From Erysipelothrix aquatica (GTDB lineage: Bacteria > Bacillota_I > Bacilli_A > Erysipelotrichales > Erysipelotrichaceae): a DNA stretch of 64,000 bases. The stretch lies in assembly GCF_009828775.2 (NCBI RefSeq), contig NZ_WTSY02000007.1, positions 1-64,000 on the forward strand, read 5' to 3'. Under the pieces are notes generated by a model. It was not told where the DNA came from, ran no database searches, and worked only from the letters and a program-made list of their open reading frames with translations. Below, piece by piece: positions 36,445 through 45,521 of the stretch. Position 1 is the stretch's first letter. Each line of letters starts with the position of its first letter. The translations under genes and the position numbers were made by a program.

Positions 36445-37692
36445 TTATTTTTCTTGTGTATCAAATAACATTTTTATCTTCAGGTAATAACGTTGCATGA
36501 TATCTAACATACATGTTATCACAAGTAGGGTCGTATCGTCATAGGGGTAAATGTAACTTGAACTACAGAATTTGTCCAATTCGATCCATTTATCCTCTTT
36601 ATGAATCAAGTTCTTCGAAAGAAACTGAACTTTTAACAAGTTTTGGTCGCCATTGTGCAAAATAATCGACTGATCATCATGACGGCTCATGATATAAAGC
36701 AGGGTTGACGTGATTGATTTATTCTTTTGAAGAAACGGAACGTAGTGATTAAAGACTTCACGCATCCCGGTCTCCACAAATTCATAGCGTTTTGGATCTT
36801 CATCAAAAAAGCCATGTTGTGCAAATCCTTCACCAAATTGTTTGACCTGCTTGGTAATATCTGCATACCCTCTTGAGTTTATAAACGCAAACATAATAAT
36901 ACTTGTCATAAAGACAGGATATTTATATGTCTGTTGGTTTAAAACAGCACGTTGAATTTTTGTTTCAATGTCATGCTGATATCGGTTTATATCGGAAACA
37001 TTATGACTGTTTACGTTAAAAATACGATGTGCTTCATCTTTGTAGGCACGTACTAAATGAATAAACTTCTCGAAGTTCATTTGTTCGTTACTGCCTTTAT
37101 AGTTAGGGCCATACATTCCAAATCCAAGTTCTTTGGTATATGCACTGACATATCCATAAACTAAAATATTGGAAAGGATTGTTTGCTTATCGCCTTTAAC
37201 AATATAGCCTTCAACACGTTTAATATAGTTATCAATGTATTTAGGATCTACAACAATATCATTCATGAGTTCATCCAAAGCGACTTTAAAATACTCATCA
37301 CGGCGTGGTGTTAAGCCAAGAGAATCTCGGGTCCACTCTTGTGTAGCATCAAAAACATCACTATCGATAGCAAAGCCTATTGGATGGTGATCTTCATAAT
37401 GGACAAGGATGTCTTTAACTTTTTTGGCATCTTCATCCAGTTTAATGTAAAAAATAAGTCCTTCTTCATCAAATGTATAGGACCATGATTCCATATTAAA
37501 CCTTTCCCATATTTCAAAGAAAATTGTGAACACTGCATACGATACAACGTTTCTTTGTCGGTCATTCCCTGCGAACGATCCTCCAAGGACGAGGAGTGAT
37601 CCTTCTTGACCTTCAATCATGCCACGCATAATTCCATTACGTTTCGCACGTAGCTCTCGAATTGATTCCGAAGTTAATTGAACAATATTCAT
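36445..37692 (-). CDS. Degenerate CitX-CitG fusion (probable pseudoenzyme)
   Basis: A 415-residue cytosolic protein. By eye it follows the citrate-lyase prosthetic-group enzymes CitX (about 1-145) and CitG (about 150-405) in order. CitX landmarks: an SIxELRAxRxxI-like start, HHPIGFAIDSDV (CitX: HPLGRLWDIDV) and LGLTPR (CitX: LPPR). CitG landmarks: GPNYKGSNEQMNFEKFI (CitG: NxGAHKDMxxxxF), QTYKYPVF (NTHKGSIF), RHDDQSII (NGDTNV) and YPYDDTTLLVITCML (SPGGSADLLILTWFL). The CitX cysteine cluster and the CitG THKG, DTN and RGG residues are replaced, so enzymatic activity is doubtful. No citrate lyase gene is in the window. It has its own promoter and is read into tyrS. Confidence 0.72.
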   Translation of the reverse strand: MNIVQLTSESIRELRAKRNGIMRGMIEGQEGSLLVLGGSFAGNDRQRNVVSYAVFTIFFEIWERFNMESWSYTFDEEGLIFYIKLDEDAKKVKDILVHYEDHHPIGFAIDSDVFDATQEWTRDSLGLTPRRDEYFKVALDELMNDIVVDPKYIDNYIKRVEGYIVKGDKQTILSNILVYGYVSAYTKELGFGMYGPNYKGSNEQMNFEKFIHLVRAYKDEAHRIFNVNSHNVSDINRYQHDIETKIQRAVLNQQTYKYPVFMTSIIMFAFINSRGYADITKQVKQFGEGFAQHGFFDEDPKRYEFVETGMREVFNHYVPFLQKNKSITSTLLYIMSRHDDQSIILHNGDQNLLKVQFLSKNLIHKEDKWIELDKFCSSSYIYPYDDTTLLVITCMLDIMQRYYLKIKMLFDTQEK

Positions 37693-37716
37693 ATCGATCC
37701 CTCTTTCAATATCCCT

Positions 37717-37722
37717 ATTTTA
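37717..37722 (-). promoter_or_regulatory. Extended -10 promoter of the CitXG-like/tyrS operon
   Basis: On the minus strand TAAAAT is preceded by TGG (extended -10); no convincing -35 box lies 16-18 bp upstream. The start codon is 25 bp away, with AGAGGGATCGAT as ribosome site. Confidence 0.5.
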
Positions 37723-37779
37723 CCATAAATACAATCTTTTTCTTATCAAAATATCAATTATTTTCACAAAGTTTGAAGA

Positions 37780-37803
37780 AAAAAAGGGCTCGCGCCCTTT
37801 TCT
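37780..37803 (-). terminator. Terminator of the MFS transporter gene
   Basis: AAAAGGGC and GCCCTTTT pair around a tetraloop; on the minus strand seven T follow. It lies about 115 bp after the MFS stop. I see nothing else in 37804-37918. Confidence 0.7.
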
Positions 37804-37918
37804 CTGTTATTACAGGTATGAAATCTATTCCTAGGATAGAGAAATAGGCTTCTGCAAACCAATTGATTTACAGGATTATTGTAGCGTTATAATTTGTAAA
37901 TGTGATGATAAGCATATG

Positions 37919-39076
37919 TTAAACTGTGTGATTATCTGGTTTATAAAAGAGCATTAATGTTGCTGGAATAACCATCAATAAACCAAACACCGTGAGTGCT
38001 GTTCGAATCGTTGTCATCTCGACAATTGTTGCGGCAAAAATTGGTGTAAATACAGCACTTAAACCAATTGTTATCGATATCGCTACCATTTGACCGGTCG
38101 AACGCAAATGCTCAGGCACTTCACGATAGACAAGATCCTTTTGTGAAATCAGTAAGAATGGATAAGACAGCATTTGTAATACTGTCATGATTAAGATGCT
38201 TGTGACACTGGGAGCCATTGCATAAAGGAAAAAGCGCATGGCCGTAATCACTGATGCAAAAATCATGAGTTTCTTACCGCGATATTTTATCAAGAGACGT
38301 CCCATAATAATCATCATTGGAATCTCACTAATGGCTTGTACAAACCATTTGGTCCCAACATTTGACGCATTACCACCTAAATCAAATATCAAATCGATAA
38401 CGGTGATACCGTCTGCATTGTAAACAAAGTATGCGACAAAATAAACAACTAGCAGTAGCACATAGTTTTTATTTTGAAACAGTGCTGCCATATCTTTAAA
38501 CTTGATGGGATCAGGGGATTCAGTTTTAGCCTCTTCAAGTCGAAAAGACAAAAAGATAACGCACAAACTAAGCACACCTGATAGAATACCAATACTATGA
38601 AATCCCATACTGGTTGCAAGGTACCCACCTACTAAAGATGTTAGTGCCCACCCGAGCGAACCCAAAGAACGAATGCGACCAAACTCATGATACAATCCAT
38701 CAGTCTCTAAAACCCACGTATCGTATAAGTTACTGGCAATCCTCGTAAATCCAGCCATTGTTCCAACGACAAAGAAGTGGAACCAATAATTGGCACCGTC
38801 AAAACTAAAGGCCATCAACCCAGTCATAAACAGAATAAAGGTTGTATAAATAAAGAATCGCTTAATCGCTCCAAATCGGTCACTGAGGTACCCGACTAAA
38901 ATTTGACCCACAATCGATACCACCGCAAAATATGACAAAATATATCCTCTTTGCGTTCCCGTATATCCAAGTTGGGTTAAGTATGGAATCATTTGTGTAA
39001 ACATAATTGCATGGGATGCATACACAAGGAACATTACCACACTAAACTTAAACATTTTATTTCTATTGTTTTGCAT
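37919..39076 (-). CDS. MFS transporter (LacY/MFS_1-like)
   Basis: A 385-residue membrane protein with about twelve helices in two six-helix halves. The loop-2/3 signature GYLSDRFGAIKR and its second-half counterpart MGRLLIKYRGKKLM are visible. The N-terminal form (FKFSVVMFLVYASHA) resembles the oligosaccharide/nucleoside proton symporter branch. The substrate cannot be read. GAGAGG precedes the ATG. It overlaps the end of the 5-formyl-THF cyclo-ligase gene by 14 bp, so it is the last gene of the suf transcription unit or shares its end. Confidence 0.87.
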   Translation of the reverse strand: MQNNRNKMFKFSVVMFLVYASHAIMFTQMIPYLTQLGYTGTQRGYILSYFAVVSIVGQILVGYLSDRFGAIKRFFIYTTFILFMTGLMAFSFDGANYWFHFFVVGTMAGFTRIASNLYDTWVLETDGLYHEFGRIRSLGSLGWALTSLVGGYLATSMGFHSIGILSGVLSLCVIFLSFRLEEAKTESPDPIKFKDMAALFQNKNYVLLLVVYFVAYFVYNADGITVIDLIFDLGGNASNVGTKWFVQAISEIPMMIIMGRLLIKYRGKKLMIFASVITAMRFFLYAMAPSVTSILIMTVLQMLSYPFLLISQKDLVYREVPEHLRSTGQMVAISITIGLSAVFTPIFAATIVEMTTIRTALTVFGLLMVIPATLMLFYKPDNHTV

Positions 39077-39617
39077 GTATTACCTCTCTATTTGTAATGA
39101 TTGCATCACACGGTATATCCTGCACTTCTTCAAAGGAAACCGTTGTTTCTTGGAAGTCATATGCAAGTCCAATTTTGATGAAATCAGTATCCTTTAAATA
39201 TCGATCGTAATACCCCGCCCCATAACCTATACGATATCCATTTCGGTTGAATGCTACCATTGGGACTAACATCATGTCAATATCTTTTGCGTCAATGGTC
39301 ACGGCTGTCGTAGGTTCAAGGATTCCAAGTTGTCCTGGTGTCAAATCTTGAAACCCTGTAACGGGGTGAAAGGTCATCACCTTATTACTAATTTTAGGCA
39401 AGACTAACGTCAGTGTGCGATCCCACCACAATGTCTCCATGATTGCGTATGTATCAACTTCATGGTTAAATGCAGCATACAAGGCAACAACCTTATGCCC
39501 TGATGTTCTTTCTATCACTTGGTCATGGATTGCTTTATCCCACGGCAAGCGTGTTTCGACATCATATTTTTTTCGCTGCGCAATTATTGCGGCAGCAATG
39601 TCTCGTTTCACTGACAT
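39063..39617 (-). CDS. 5-formyltetrahydrofolate cyclo-ligase
   Basis: Converts 5-formyl-THF to methenyl-THF with ATP. The family's substrate and ATP sites appear as YAAFNHEVDT, LPKISNKVMTFHPV, LGILEPT and MVAFNRNGYRIGYGAGYYDRYL (phosphate-binding GYGxGYYDR). The ATG at 39617 has AAAGGA nine bases upstream and gives 184 residues; the in-frame starts at 39641 and 39623 fit less well. It starts 16 bp after sufB, a frequent neighbour arrangement but without a known functional link. Confidence 0.92.
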   Translation of the reverse strand: MSVKRDIAAAIIAQRKKYDVETRLPWDKAIHDQVIERTSGHKVVALYAAFNHEVDTYAIMETLWWDRTLTLVLPKISNKVMTFHPVTGFQDLTPGQLGILEPTTAVTIDAKDIDMMLVPMVAFNRNGYRIGYGAGYYDRYLKDTDFIKIGLAYDFQETTVSFEEVQDIPCDAIITNREVIHAKQ

Positions 39618-39633
39618 AAGCATGTCCTTTCTA

Positions 39634-41049
39634 TTACCCAACAGATCCTTCCATTTCCATCTTCATCAATTGATTTAATTCGACGGCATACTCCATTGGT
39701 AATTCGCGTGTAAATGGTTCTAAGAAACCAAGGATAATGGTTTCTGACGCTTGTTCTTCGCTAAGTCCACGACTCATCAAGTAGAAGAGTTCTTCTTCAG
39801 AGATTTTGGAAACGCGTGCTTCGTGTTCAATAATGGAAGCATTAGTTTCAACAATATTTACAGGCATCGTATCACTCATCGATAGTTGGTCCAAAATGAG
39901 CGTGTCACACTCGATTTTTGTTTTAGCATTTATAGCGTTTTTATCGTGATGGACAATTCCACGGTAGTTTACAGTCCCGCCATTACGTGAAACAGACTTT
40001 GAGATAATGGTACTTTGCGTATTGGGTGCTTTATGAATCATTTTAGCGCCAGCATCTTGCCACTGATTTTTACTTGCGACAGCAATCGAAATCGTCATTC
40101 CTTTCGCAGCGTTTCCTGCAAGAATGCAAGATGGGTACTTCATGGTCTTATAAGCACCAATATTTCCGTCAATCCATTCCATCACTCCGTGTGCATCAAC
40201 TGTTGCACGTTTGGTTACGAGATTATAGACATTGGTTGACCAGTTTTGAATGGTAGTATAGCGACATTTTGCGTTCTCATGCACAAAAATTTCAACGACA
40301 GCAGCATGCATTGAATCTTTTGAATAGATTGGTGCTGTACACCCTTCAACGTAGTGAACATCGGCGCCCTCATCAACAATAATGAGTGTACGCTCAAATT
40401 GGCCCATAGATTCAGCATTAATTCTAAAATAGGATTGCAATGGTTTATCCAATACAACACCTTTTGGAATATAGATAAAGGAGCCTCCAGACCACACAGC
40501 AGTGTTGAGCGCAGCAAACTTATTATCATTGTAGGGTACGAGTTTATTAAAGTATTTTTGAACAATTTCTGGATAATCCCGCAGTCCTGTATCCATATCA
40601 AAAAACAGGACCCCTTTTGCTTCAACTTCCTGCAGCATATTGGCGTAGACAACTTCTGAGTCGTATTGAGTCGCAACGCCCGACAAGTATTTCGCTTCAG
40701 CTTCAGGAATTCCTAGACGATCAAACGTGTTTCGAATCGTTTCAGGAACATCTTCCCACAACGTTTCAGCACGATCGCTTGGTCGTAGGTAATAAATATA
40801 GTCATCAAAATCGATGGCAGATAAATCAGCTCCCCACATTGGCATGGGTTGTGCTTTAAAGTGTTCGTATGCTTTGAGACGCAAGTCTAGCATCCAATCT
40901 GGTTCTTGTTTAATTCGAGAAATTTCACGCACGACATCTTCATTAAGCCCTTTATCAAATTGTACTACAGCTTCGACATTATCATGAAATCCGTATTCGT
41001 ACGTTTCGCTGGGTAAACGATCACGATCGCTAATTTTTTCTTCACTCAT
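39634..41049 (-). CDS. sufB: SufB, Fe-S cluster scaffold
   Basis: Core of the SufBCD scaffold on which Fe-S clusters are built. The large beta-helix domain is recognisable from [38 protein letters not shown] (with the conserved Cys), [14 protein letters not shown] and [17 protein letters not shown]. The ATG at 41049 with AGGGATCAAG upstream gives 471 residues; a longer frame to 41070 lies inside sufU. It overlaps sufU by 8 bp and is the last suf gene (order C-D-S-U-B). Confidence 0.96.
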   Translation of the reverse strand: MSEEKISDRDRLPSETYEYGFHDNVEAVVQFDKGLNEDVVREISRIKQEPDWMLDLRLKAYEHFKAQPMPMWGADLSAIDFDDYIYYLRPSDRAETLWEDVPETIRNTFDRLGIPEAEAKYLSGVATQYDSEVVYANMLQEVEAKGVLFFDMDTGLRDYPEIVQKYFNKLVPYNDNKFAALNTAVWSGGSFIYIPKGVVLDKPLQSYFRINAESMGQFERTLIIVDEGADVHYVEGCTAPIYSKDSMHAAVVEIFVHENAKCRYTTIQNWSTNVYNLVTKRATVDAHGVMEWIDGNIGAYKTMKYPSCILAGNAAKGMTISIAVASKNQWQDAGAKMIHKAPNTQSTIISKSVSRNGGTVNYRGIVHHDKNAINAKTKIECDTLILDQLSMSDTMPVNIVETNASIIEHEARVSKISEEELFYLMSRGLSEEQASETIILGFLEPFTRELPMEYAVELNQLMKMEMEGSVG

Positions 41050-41482
41050 CTTGATCCCTACTTTCTTCAATTAATTCCGTAATGCCACGCCATCCTAATG
41101 TAGCACAATGAATACGGTTGGCTTGACGTCCAACATTTTTAAATGCATTCGCTTCTTGCAAGACATCATGATCATACATATCGAGGTGGAGCATTTTATT
41201 GTATTCAGCAATAATTGCGGTTGCTTCGTCGACAGTTTTATTTTTAAGTAATTCTGTCATTATCGACGCTGCCGATGTCGCAATCGTACATGCTTGACCT
41301 TCAAATGCAACATCCACAATCGTTCCATGTTCAATTTTGGCTTGAATCAAAAGATCATCAATACATGAGTCTGTACTCATTTGGATACTTGGATAGTCTG
41401 ATTCCATGCGTTTATTTCGCGGATTTTCGTAATGGTCCATGATAATTTGTCTTAAAAATTGTGGGTTATCAAAATAATCCAT
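41042..41482 (-). CDS. sufU: SufU, zinc-dependent sulfur acceptor for SufS
   Basis: Takes sulfur from SufS and passes it to SufBCD. The metal ligands are Cys40 and Asp42 (DSCIDD), Cys65 (GQACTIATS) and Cys126 (IHCATLGW), the SufU pattern rather than IscU; the SufU-specific insert between the second and third cysteine is present. The length of 146 residues fits. AGGAGGGTGT precedes the ATG, and sufS ends 8 bp upstream. Confidence 0.96.
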   Translation of the reverse strand: MDYFDNPQFLRQIIMDHYENPRNKRMESDYPSIQMSTDSCIDDLLIQAKIEHGTIVDVAFEGQACTIATSAASIMTELLKNKTVDEATAIIAEYNKMLHLDMYDHDVLQEANAFKNVGRQANRIHCATLGWRGITELIEESRDQDE

Positions 41483-41490
41483 ACACCCTC

Positions 41491-42699
41491 CTATAAATAT
41501 AAATCGATTGTTTTTTCAATCGTAATTGTTTCGACTGCTTCAATGAAACGGTTCACATCATTTTCATTATTGTAGAAATAAAGTGACATTCGGACACTTT
41601 TCTCTGCTTTTAAAGCACCATTTAACATTTTTGCGCAATGTTCGCCAGAGCGAACCGATATTTTCAAACTATTGAGGTATGCCGCAACATCTTGAGCAAA
41701 TATTCCTTTCACGGAAAATGAGATAATCGCATTATCAGCTTGCGGATTATATACCGTTACATGATCCATTCTAAGCAAAGCATTTAAGGCTTTCGAGTGG
41801 AGTGGTTTAATCGTATTATGAATCGTTTCAAATCCAATGCTTTGAAGATAATCAATTGCGCTCCCAAAGCCAATGACACCTTCAATATTTGGTGTTCCCG
41901 ATTCGAATTTTGCAGGTGCTTTTTTGAGCACTACATCACCGCATGCACTGTAACGCACATTGTTGCCGCCACCAGTATTTAGTGGTTCCATAATTTCAAA
42001 AATTTCCGGTTTCGCATACAAAACACCCACACCAGTTGGGCCGAGCATTTTATGGGCACTGAAAGCAAAGAAATCAACATCAAGGTCACTCACATTGACG
42101 GCGGTATGACCGACTGATTGCGCGCCATCCACACAAATAAGGGCACCAAATTCGTGAGCAATTGTTGCGAATGACTTAATATCATTCTCATACCCTAATA
42201 CATTCGAAATATGAGCAATGGAAACAAGTTTAACGCGGTCATGCATTGCTTGACGCAGCGCATTTGTTGAAATTTTTCCATCATTATCTAATTTAATGAA
42301 TTCAACTTCAATCCCGAGTGTTTCGCTTAAGGCGAACCATGGAAGTGTATTTGAGGCATGTTCGGCTTCGTTAAGGAGCACAACATCCCCCTTCTTGAGA
42401 TGGTGTAGCCCATACCCATGCGCCACCAAATTCAAACTTTCACTCGCACCGGAAGTAAAGACGATGTTCTTGGGTTCCGTATGGATAAATGCTGCGACTT
42501 TTTTTCGAGTCAACTCGTACAAATTACTGGTTTCCAGTGATTCGTTATAATCCCCACGATGAATGTTGGATGATAAGCGTTCATAGTAATCGACAACTGC
42601 ATCAATTACCGCCTGGGGCTTCAAATTTGTTGCTGCATTATCAAGGTAAGCAACATCGGGGTGGTGCTTATAAAAGGGGAAATCATCTCTTATTGCCAT
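41491..42699 (-). CDS. sufS: SufS, cysteine desulfurase
   Basis: Group II cysteine desulfurase, the sulfur source of the SUF pathway. The PLP lysine is in FSAHKMLGPTGVGVLYAK (about 215), the PLP-contact His in LLNEAEHASNTLPW, and the persulfide cysteine in SVRSGEHCAKM (about 354). The length of 402 residues is standard. The start overlaps the end of sufD by 10 bp. Confidence 0.96.
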   Translation of the reverse strand: MAIRDDFPFYKHHPDVAYLDNAATNLKPQAVIDAVVDYYERLSSNIHRGDYNESLETSNLYELTRKKVAAFIHTEPKNIVFTSGASESLNLVAHGYGLHHLKKGDVVLLNEAEHASNTLPWFALSETLGIEVEFIKLDNDGKISTNALRQAMHDRVKLVSIAHISNVLGYENDIKSFATIAHEFGALICVDGAQSVGHTAVNVSDLDVDFFAFSAHKMLGPTGVGVLYAKPEIFEIMEPLNTGGGNNVRYSACGDVVLKKAPAKFESGTPNIEGVIGFGSAIDYLQSIGFETIHNTIKPLHSKALNALLRMDHVTVYNPQADNAIISFSVKGIFAQDVAAYLNSLKISVRSGEHCAKMLNGALKAEKSVRMSLYFYNNENDVNRFIEAVETITIEKTIDLYL

Positions 42700-43502
42700 T
42701 GGTTATTCACCTTCTCTGTAATTTCTTGTGTTAATTGTTCTTTAATTGCAGGATCATCAATACCATCAACAATCGGCATCAAATAGCCCGTTATAATCAG
42801 TTTTAAAGCATCAAGGCGCGATAAACCACGTGATTGCAGGTAATAGATATGTTCTTCATTCGGTTGACCCACCGATGCTGCATGAGATGCTGCAACGTCA
42901 TTCTCATCAATTAAAAGCATCGGGTAAACGACACCGTGAACCGTCTCACCTAAATTCATGATACGACTCATTTGGTGGGTCTCTGATCCACCATTACCTT
43001 TAGCAATAGATCCAATAACTTCTAAGTGAAGTTTTGCTTCATCTAAAACGATTGCATTGCAGGTTACCATCGCATAACTCTTCTTCGCTTGATGATCTGC
43101 TTTTATCGTCCATTTGAGATTATTGAAGCTGATAATAGCACCTCTAAAATCAACATGACTCCCCGCACCGACATATTCAATGTGTGTTTTTTTATGATGA
43201 TCTCCAAGGGACATTTCACCATAGTTTGCGACAAGATGAGCATGCTCATTTAAAATAAGGTGTTCATCAACAACTAATGCTTCATTACTCTGATTGATCC
43301 ATAGATATTTCCAATTGGAAGATACTTGGGCATCGAGTGTAAACGCTAAATTGCCTGAACCACTCACAACAAGGTAAACACTACCTTCGGTATTGGTTGG
43401 AATGGTTAAGCTCACATTCATGGAATCGTGGACATGTATATGAACTTCATTAAAACCTGATTCGAGGCTTACGTTTTGTGATGTTTCAATTACGATTGCC
43501 AT
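42690..43502 (-). CDS. sufD: SufD, Fe-S scaffold subunit
   Basis: SufB paralogue of the SufBCD complex. The conserved part is the C-terminal beta-helix: ISFNNLKWTIKADHQAKKSY, then LIDENDVAASHAASVGQPNEE and YYLQSRGLSRLDALKLIITGYL. At 270 residues it is clearly shorter than the usual 400 or so; the N-terminal helical region is missing. It overlaps the sufC stop by one base (TAATG). The sequence is intact, so the shortness looks like a lineage feature rather than decay. Confidence 0.9.
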   Translation of the reverse strand: MAIVIETSQNVSLESGFNEVHIHVHDSMNVSLTIPTNTEGSVYLVVSGSGNLAFTLDAQVSSNWKYLWINQSNEALVVDEHLILNEHAHLVANYGEMSLGDHHKKTHIEYVGAGSHVDFRGAIISFNNLKWTIKADHQAKKSYAMVTCNAIVLDEAKLHLEVIGSIAKGNGGSETHQMSRIMNLGETVHGVVYPMLLIDENDVAASHAASVGQPNEEHIYYLQSRGLSRLDALKLIITGYLMPIVDGIDDPAIKEQLTQEITEKVNNQWQ

Positions 43503-44323
43503 TATTTGTTACCTTGGATTCGATCTTTTATAACACACGATTCTAATGCAATTCGTTGCTTATGTTCTTTTTCTGTTTCCGCTGGTTTTGCTTCAATCCA
43601 GTCATAACCTTCACGGTCAATCTTGGTGACGAGTGTTTCATCTGAACTTAAGACAATTTGACCGTCCATCATGATGTGGGTATGCGTGGGTTTAATCAAT
43701 TCAAAGAATCGCTCATAGTGACTGACAATAATCAGTCCCATTTGACGTTTATCTTGTTCTTCTTTTAAGACTTCAGCAACGAGTCCGAGTGCATCAATGT
43801 CCAAACCTGAATCGATTTCATCAAGCATTGTAAAACGAGGTTGCAACATCATCATTTGTAGAATTTCGTTGCGTTTCTTTTCACCACCTGAGAAGCCTTC
43901 ATTTAAGAAACGATGTGCTAGATCCTCTTTCATTCGAAGACGTTTTACACTGGATTCCATTCCTTTTACGAATTCAAACAATCCGATAGGTGTTTCACGA
44001 CGTGCGTTTAGCGCTGATTTCAAAAAATCAGAGTTTGTAACACCCGATACTTCTTGGGGATACTGCATCCCTAAAAAGAGTCCCAATTTACTTCGTTCAT
44101 CCACTTCAAGCTCCAAAACATCTTCTCCATCAAATGTAATTGAACCTTCCGTTACTTCATAGCGGGGATGTCCCATTATTGCAGAGAGTAACGTTGATTT
44201 ACCATTTCCGTTAGGCCCCATGATTGCATGAATTTCACCTTCATTGACAACCAAGTTAACTCCCTTCAAGATTTGTTTTCCTTCAATTTCAACATGAAGG
44301 TTTTCAATACGTAATTGTGCCAT
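43502..44323 (-). CDS. sufC: SufC, ABC-type ATPase of the SUF system
   Basis: Drives the conformational cycle of SufBCD. Walker A is GPNGNGKST (36-44), the signature FSGGEKKRNEI (about 144) is the SufC form, Walker B is TMLDEIDSGLDIDAL, and the switch His is in IIVSHYERFF. At 273 residues it is about 20 longer than usual because of a charged C-terminal tail (EKEHKQRIALESCVIKD). It is the first gene of sufCDSUB; GAGGAATT precedes the ATG. Confidence 0.97.
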   Translation of the reverse strand: MAQLRIENLHVEIEGKQILKGVNLVVNEGEIHAIMGPNGNGKSTLLSAIMGHPRYEVTEGSITFDGEDVLELEVDERSKLGLFLGMQYPQEVSGVTNSDFLKSALNARRETPIGLFEFVKGMESSVKRLRMKEDLAHRFLNEGFSGGEKKRNEILQMMMLQPRFTMLDEIDSGLDIDALGLVAEVLKEEQDKRQMGLIIVSHYERFFELIKPTHTHIMMDGQIVLSSDETLVTKIDREGYDWIEAKPAETEKEHKQRIALESCVIKDRIQGNK

Positions 44324-44353
44324 GATAATTCCTCGCTTCTTTATACTTTTATC

Positions 44354-44359
44354 ATTATA
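44354..44359 (-). promoter_or_regulatory. Extended -10 promoter of the suf operon
   Basis: On the minus strand a perfect TATAAT is preceded by TGA; the -35 region (TTTAAG) is weak. It lies 30 bp before the sufC ATG. Confidence 0.6.
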
Positions 44360-44483
44360 TCACAGTGGTTCAATTCTTAAACGTGCCAACGCAATTCTCT
44401 TGTTAATAATTAATTAAAAAATACATGCTTTTTCACACGAAGTTCATTCACTTGTGAGACACTCATTACATTGCCGTGTTTTA

Positions 44484-44512
44484 TTGCAATGGGGTTGTAA
44501 ATAACCTATAAT
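44484..44512 (+). promoter_or_regulatory. Promoter of the PrsA-like operon
   Basis: TTGCAA (44484-44489) and TATAAT (44507-44512) are 17 bp apart, 24 bp before the ATG. Confidence 0.75.
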
Positions 44513-44536
44513 GAGAAAGTTAAAAGGAGGATTATA

Positions 44537-45520
44537 ATGATTGACAATTTAAAAAAATATTGGTTTGTCGTCGTTATCTGTTTAGTACTAGTTGCCGGAA
44601 TTGGCTTCTATGCAAAACAGCAAATAGGTACTGTTTTACGCGGTAAGACAGTCGAGGGGAAACAAGTCGTCTCCGAAATCGCTGGCGTTAATTATTTTGC
44701 CGAAGACTATAACAAAGATCTTAAAGAGCGATATGGTTTGACTCAAACATATGCACTTTTCGAACGTTCCGTTTTATCTTCAATTGAAACGACACCAGAA
44801 ATTGCTAAGAAATCAAAAGAAATTGCAGAAACAGCAAAAGCTGGAACTGCGCAACAACAAGGTCAAGCAGGAATGCAACAACTTGAAAGCTATGTCATTT
44901 CATTAGGCTATACAGGGCTTGATGAGTTAAACATTGTTTATGAAGACATGGCAAAACGTGATCAAATTATCTTAGATTACGTGAATGCGAATAAAGAAAC
45001 ATATTTAGATCCTTATGTTGAAGCAAGCTCACCACGCATGGTTAGCCACATCTTGATCAAAATGACCGATTCAAAAAATCCAACAGCCGAGGAACAAGCG
45101 AAGATTGATAAAGTTAACGCACAACTTGCTGAAGGAAAACCATTTAACGAAGTAGCGATGGCCCTATCCGATGATACTGCATCCGCACAACGTGGTGGTA
45201 GCATTGGATTTACAGATAAATCCTCACAATTAGTACCAGAATTTTTAGCAGCTGCACTTGCAACTGAAGCAGGACAAACATCAGAATGGACCGCTTCACA
45301 ATATGGAATGCACTTAATTAAAGTTGATTCAACAAATCCAGAAGACTTTGTAAGTAATGATGAAGAAAAAGCAAAATATATCGCATCACTTACAGCTTCA
45401 AACAAACAAATTGTTTACAATGCAATTTGGGATAAAGCTAAAGACTTAGATATTAAATTCACTGATGACGCCGTCAAGAAAGAATTACTCACATTAATGG
45501 GTATCGAGGAAGGACAATAA
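44537..45520 (+). CDS. Membrane-anchored parvulin-type prolyl isomerase (PrsA-like)
   Basis: Helps secreted proteins fold outside the membrane. One N-terminal helix (about 9-27) without a signal-peptidase or lipobox motif anchors it, unlike the lipid-anchored classical PrsA. The chaperone arm (about 45-150, Gln/Ala-rich with KAGTAQQQGQAGMQQ) leads into a parvulin domain at about 165-265: SHILIKMTDSKNPTAEEQ, ALSDDTASAQRGGSIGFT and SQYGMHLIKV carry the family pattern. AAAGGAGG precedes the ATG. The second foldase gene starts one base after its stop. Confidence 0.9.
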   Translation: MIDNLKKYWFVVVICLVLVAGIGFYAKQQIGTVLRGKTVEGKQVVSEIAGVNYFAEDYNKDLKERYGLTQTYALFERSVLSSIETTPEIAKKSKEIAETAKAGTAQQQGQAGMQQLESYVISLGYTGLDELNIVYEDMAKRDQIILDYVNANKETYLDPYVEASSPRMVSHILIKMTDSKNPTAEEQAKIDKVNAQLAEGKPFNEVAMALSDDTASAQRGGSIGFTDKSSQLVPEFLAAALATEAGQTSEWTASQYGMHLIKVDSTNPEDFVSNDEEKAKYIASLTASNKQIVYNAIWDKAKDLDIKFTDDAVKKELLTLMGIEEGQ

Positions 45521-45521
45521 T

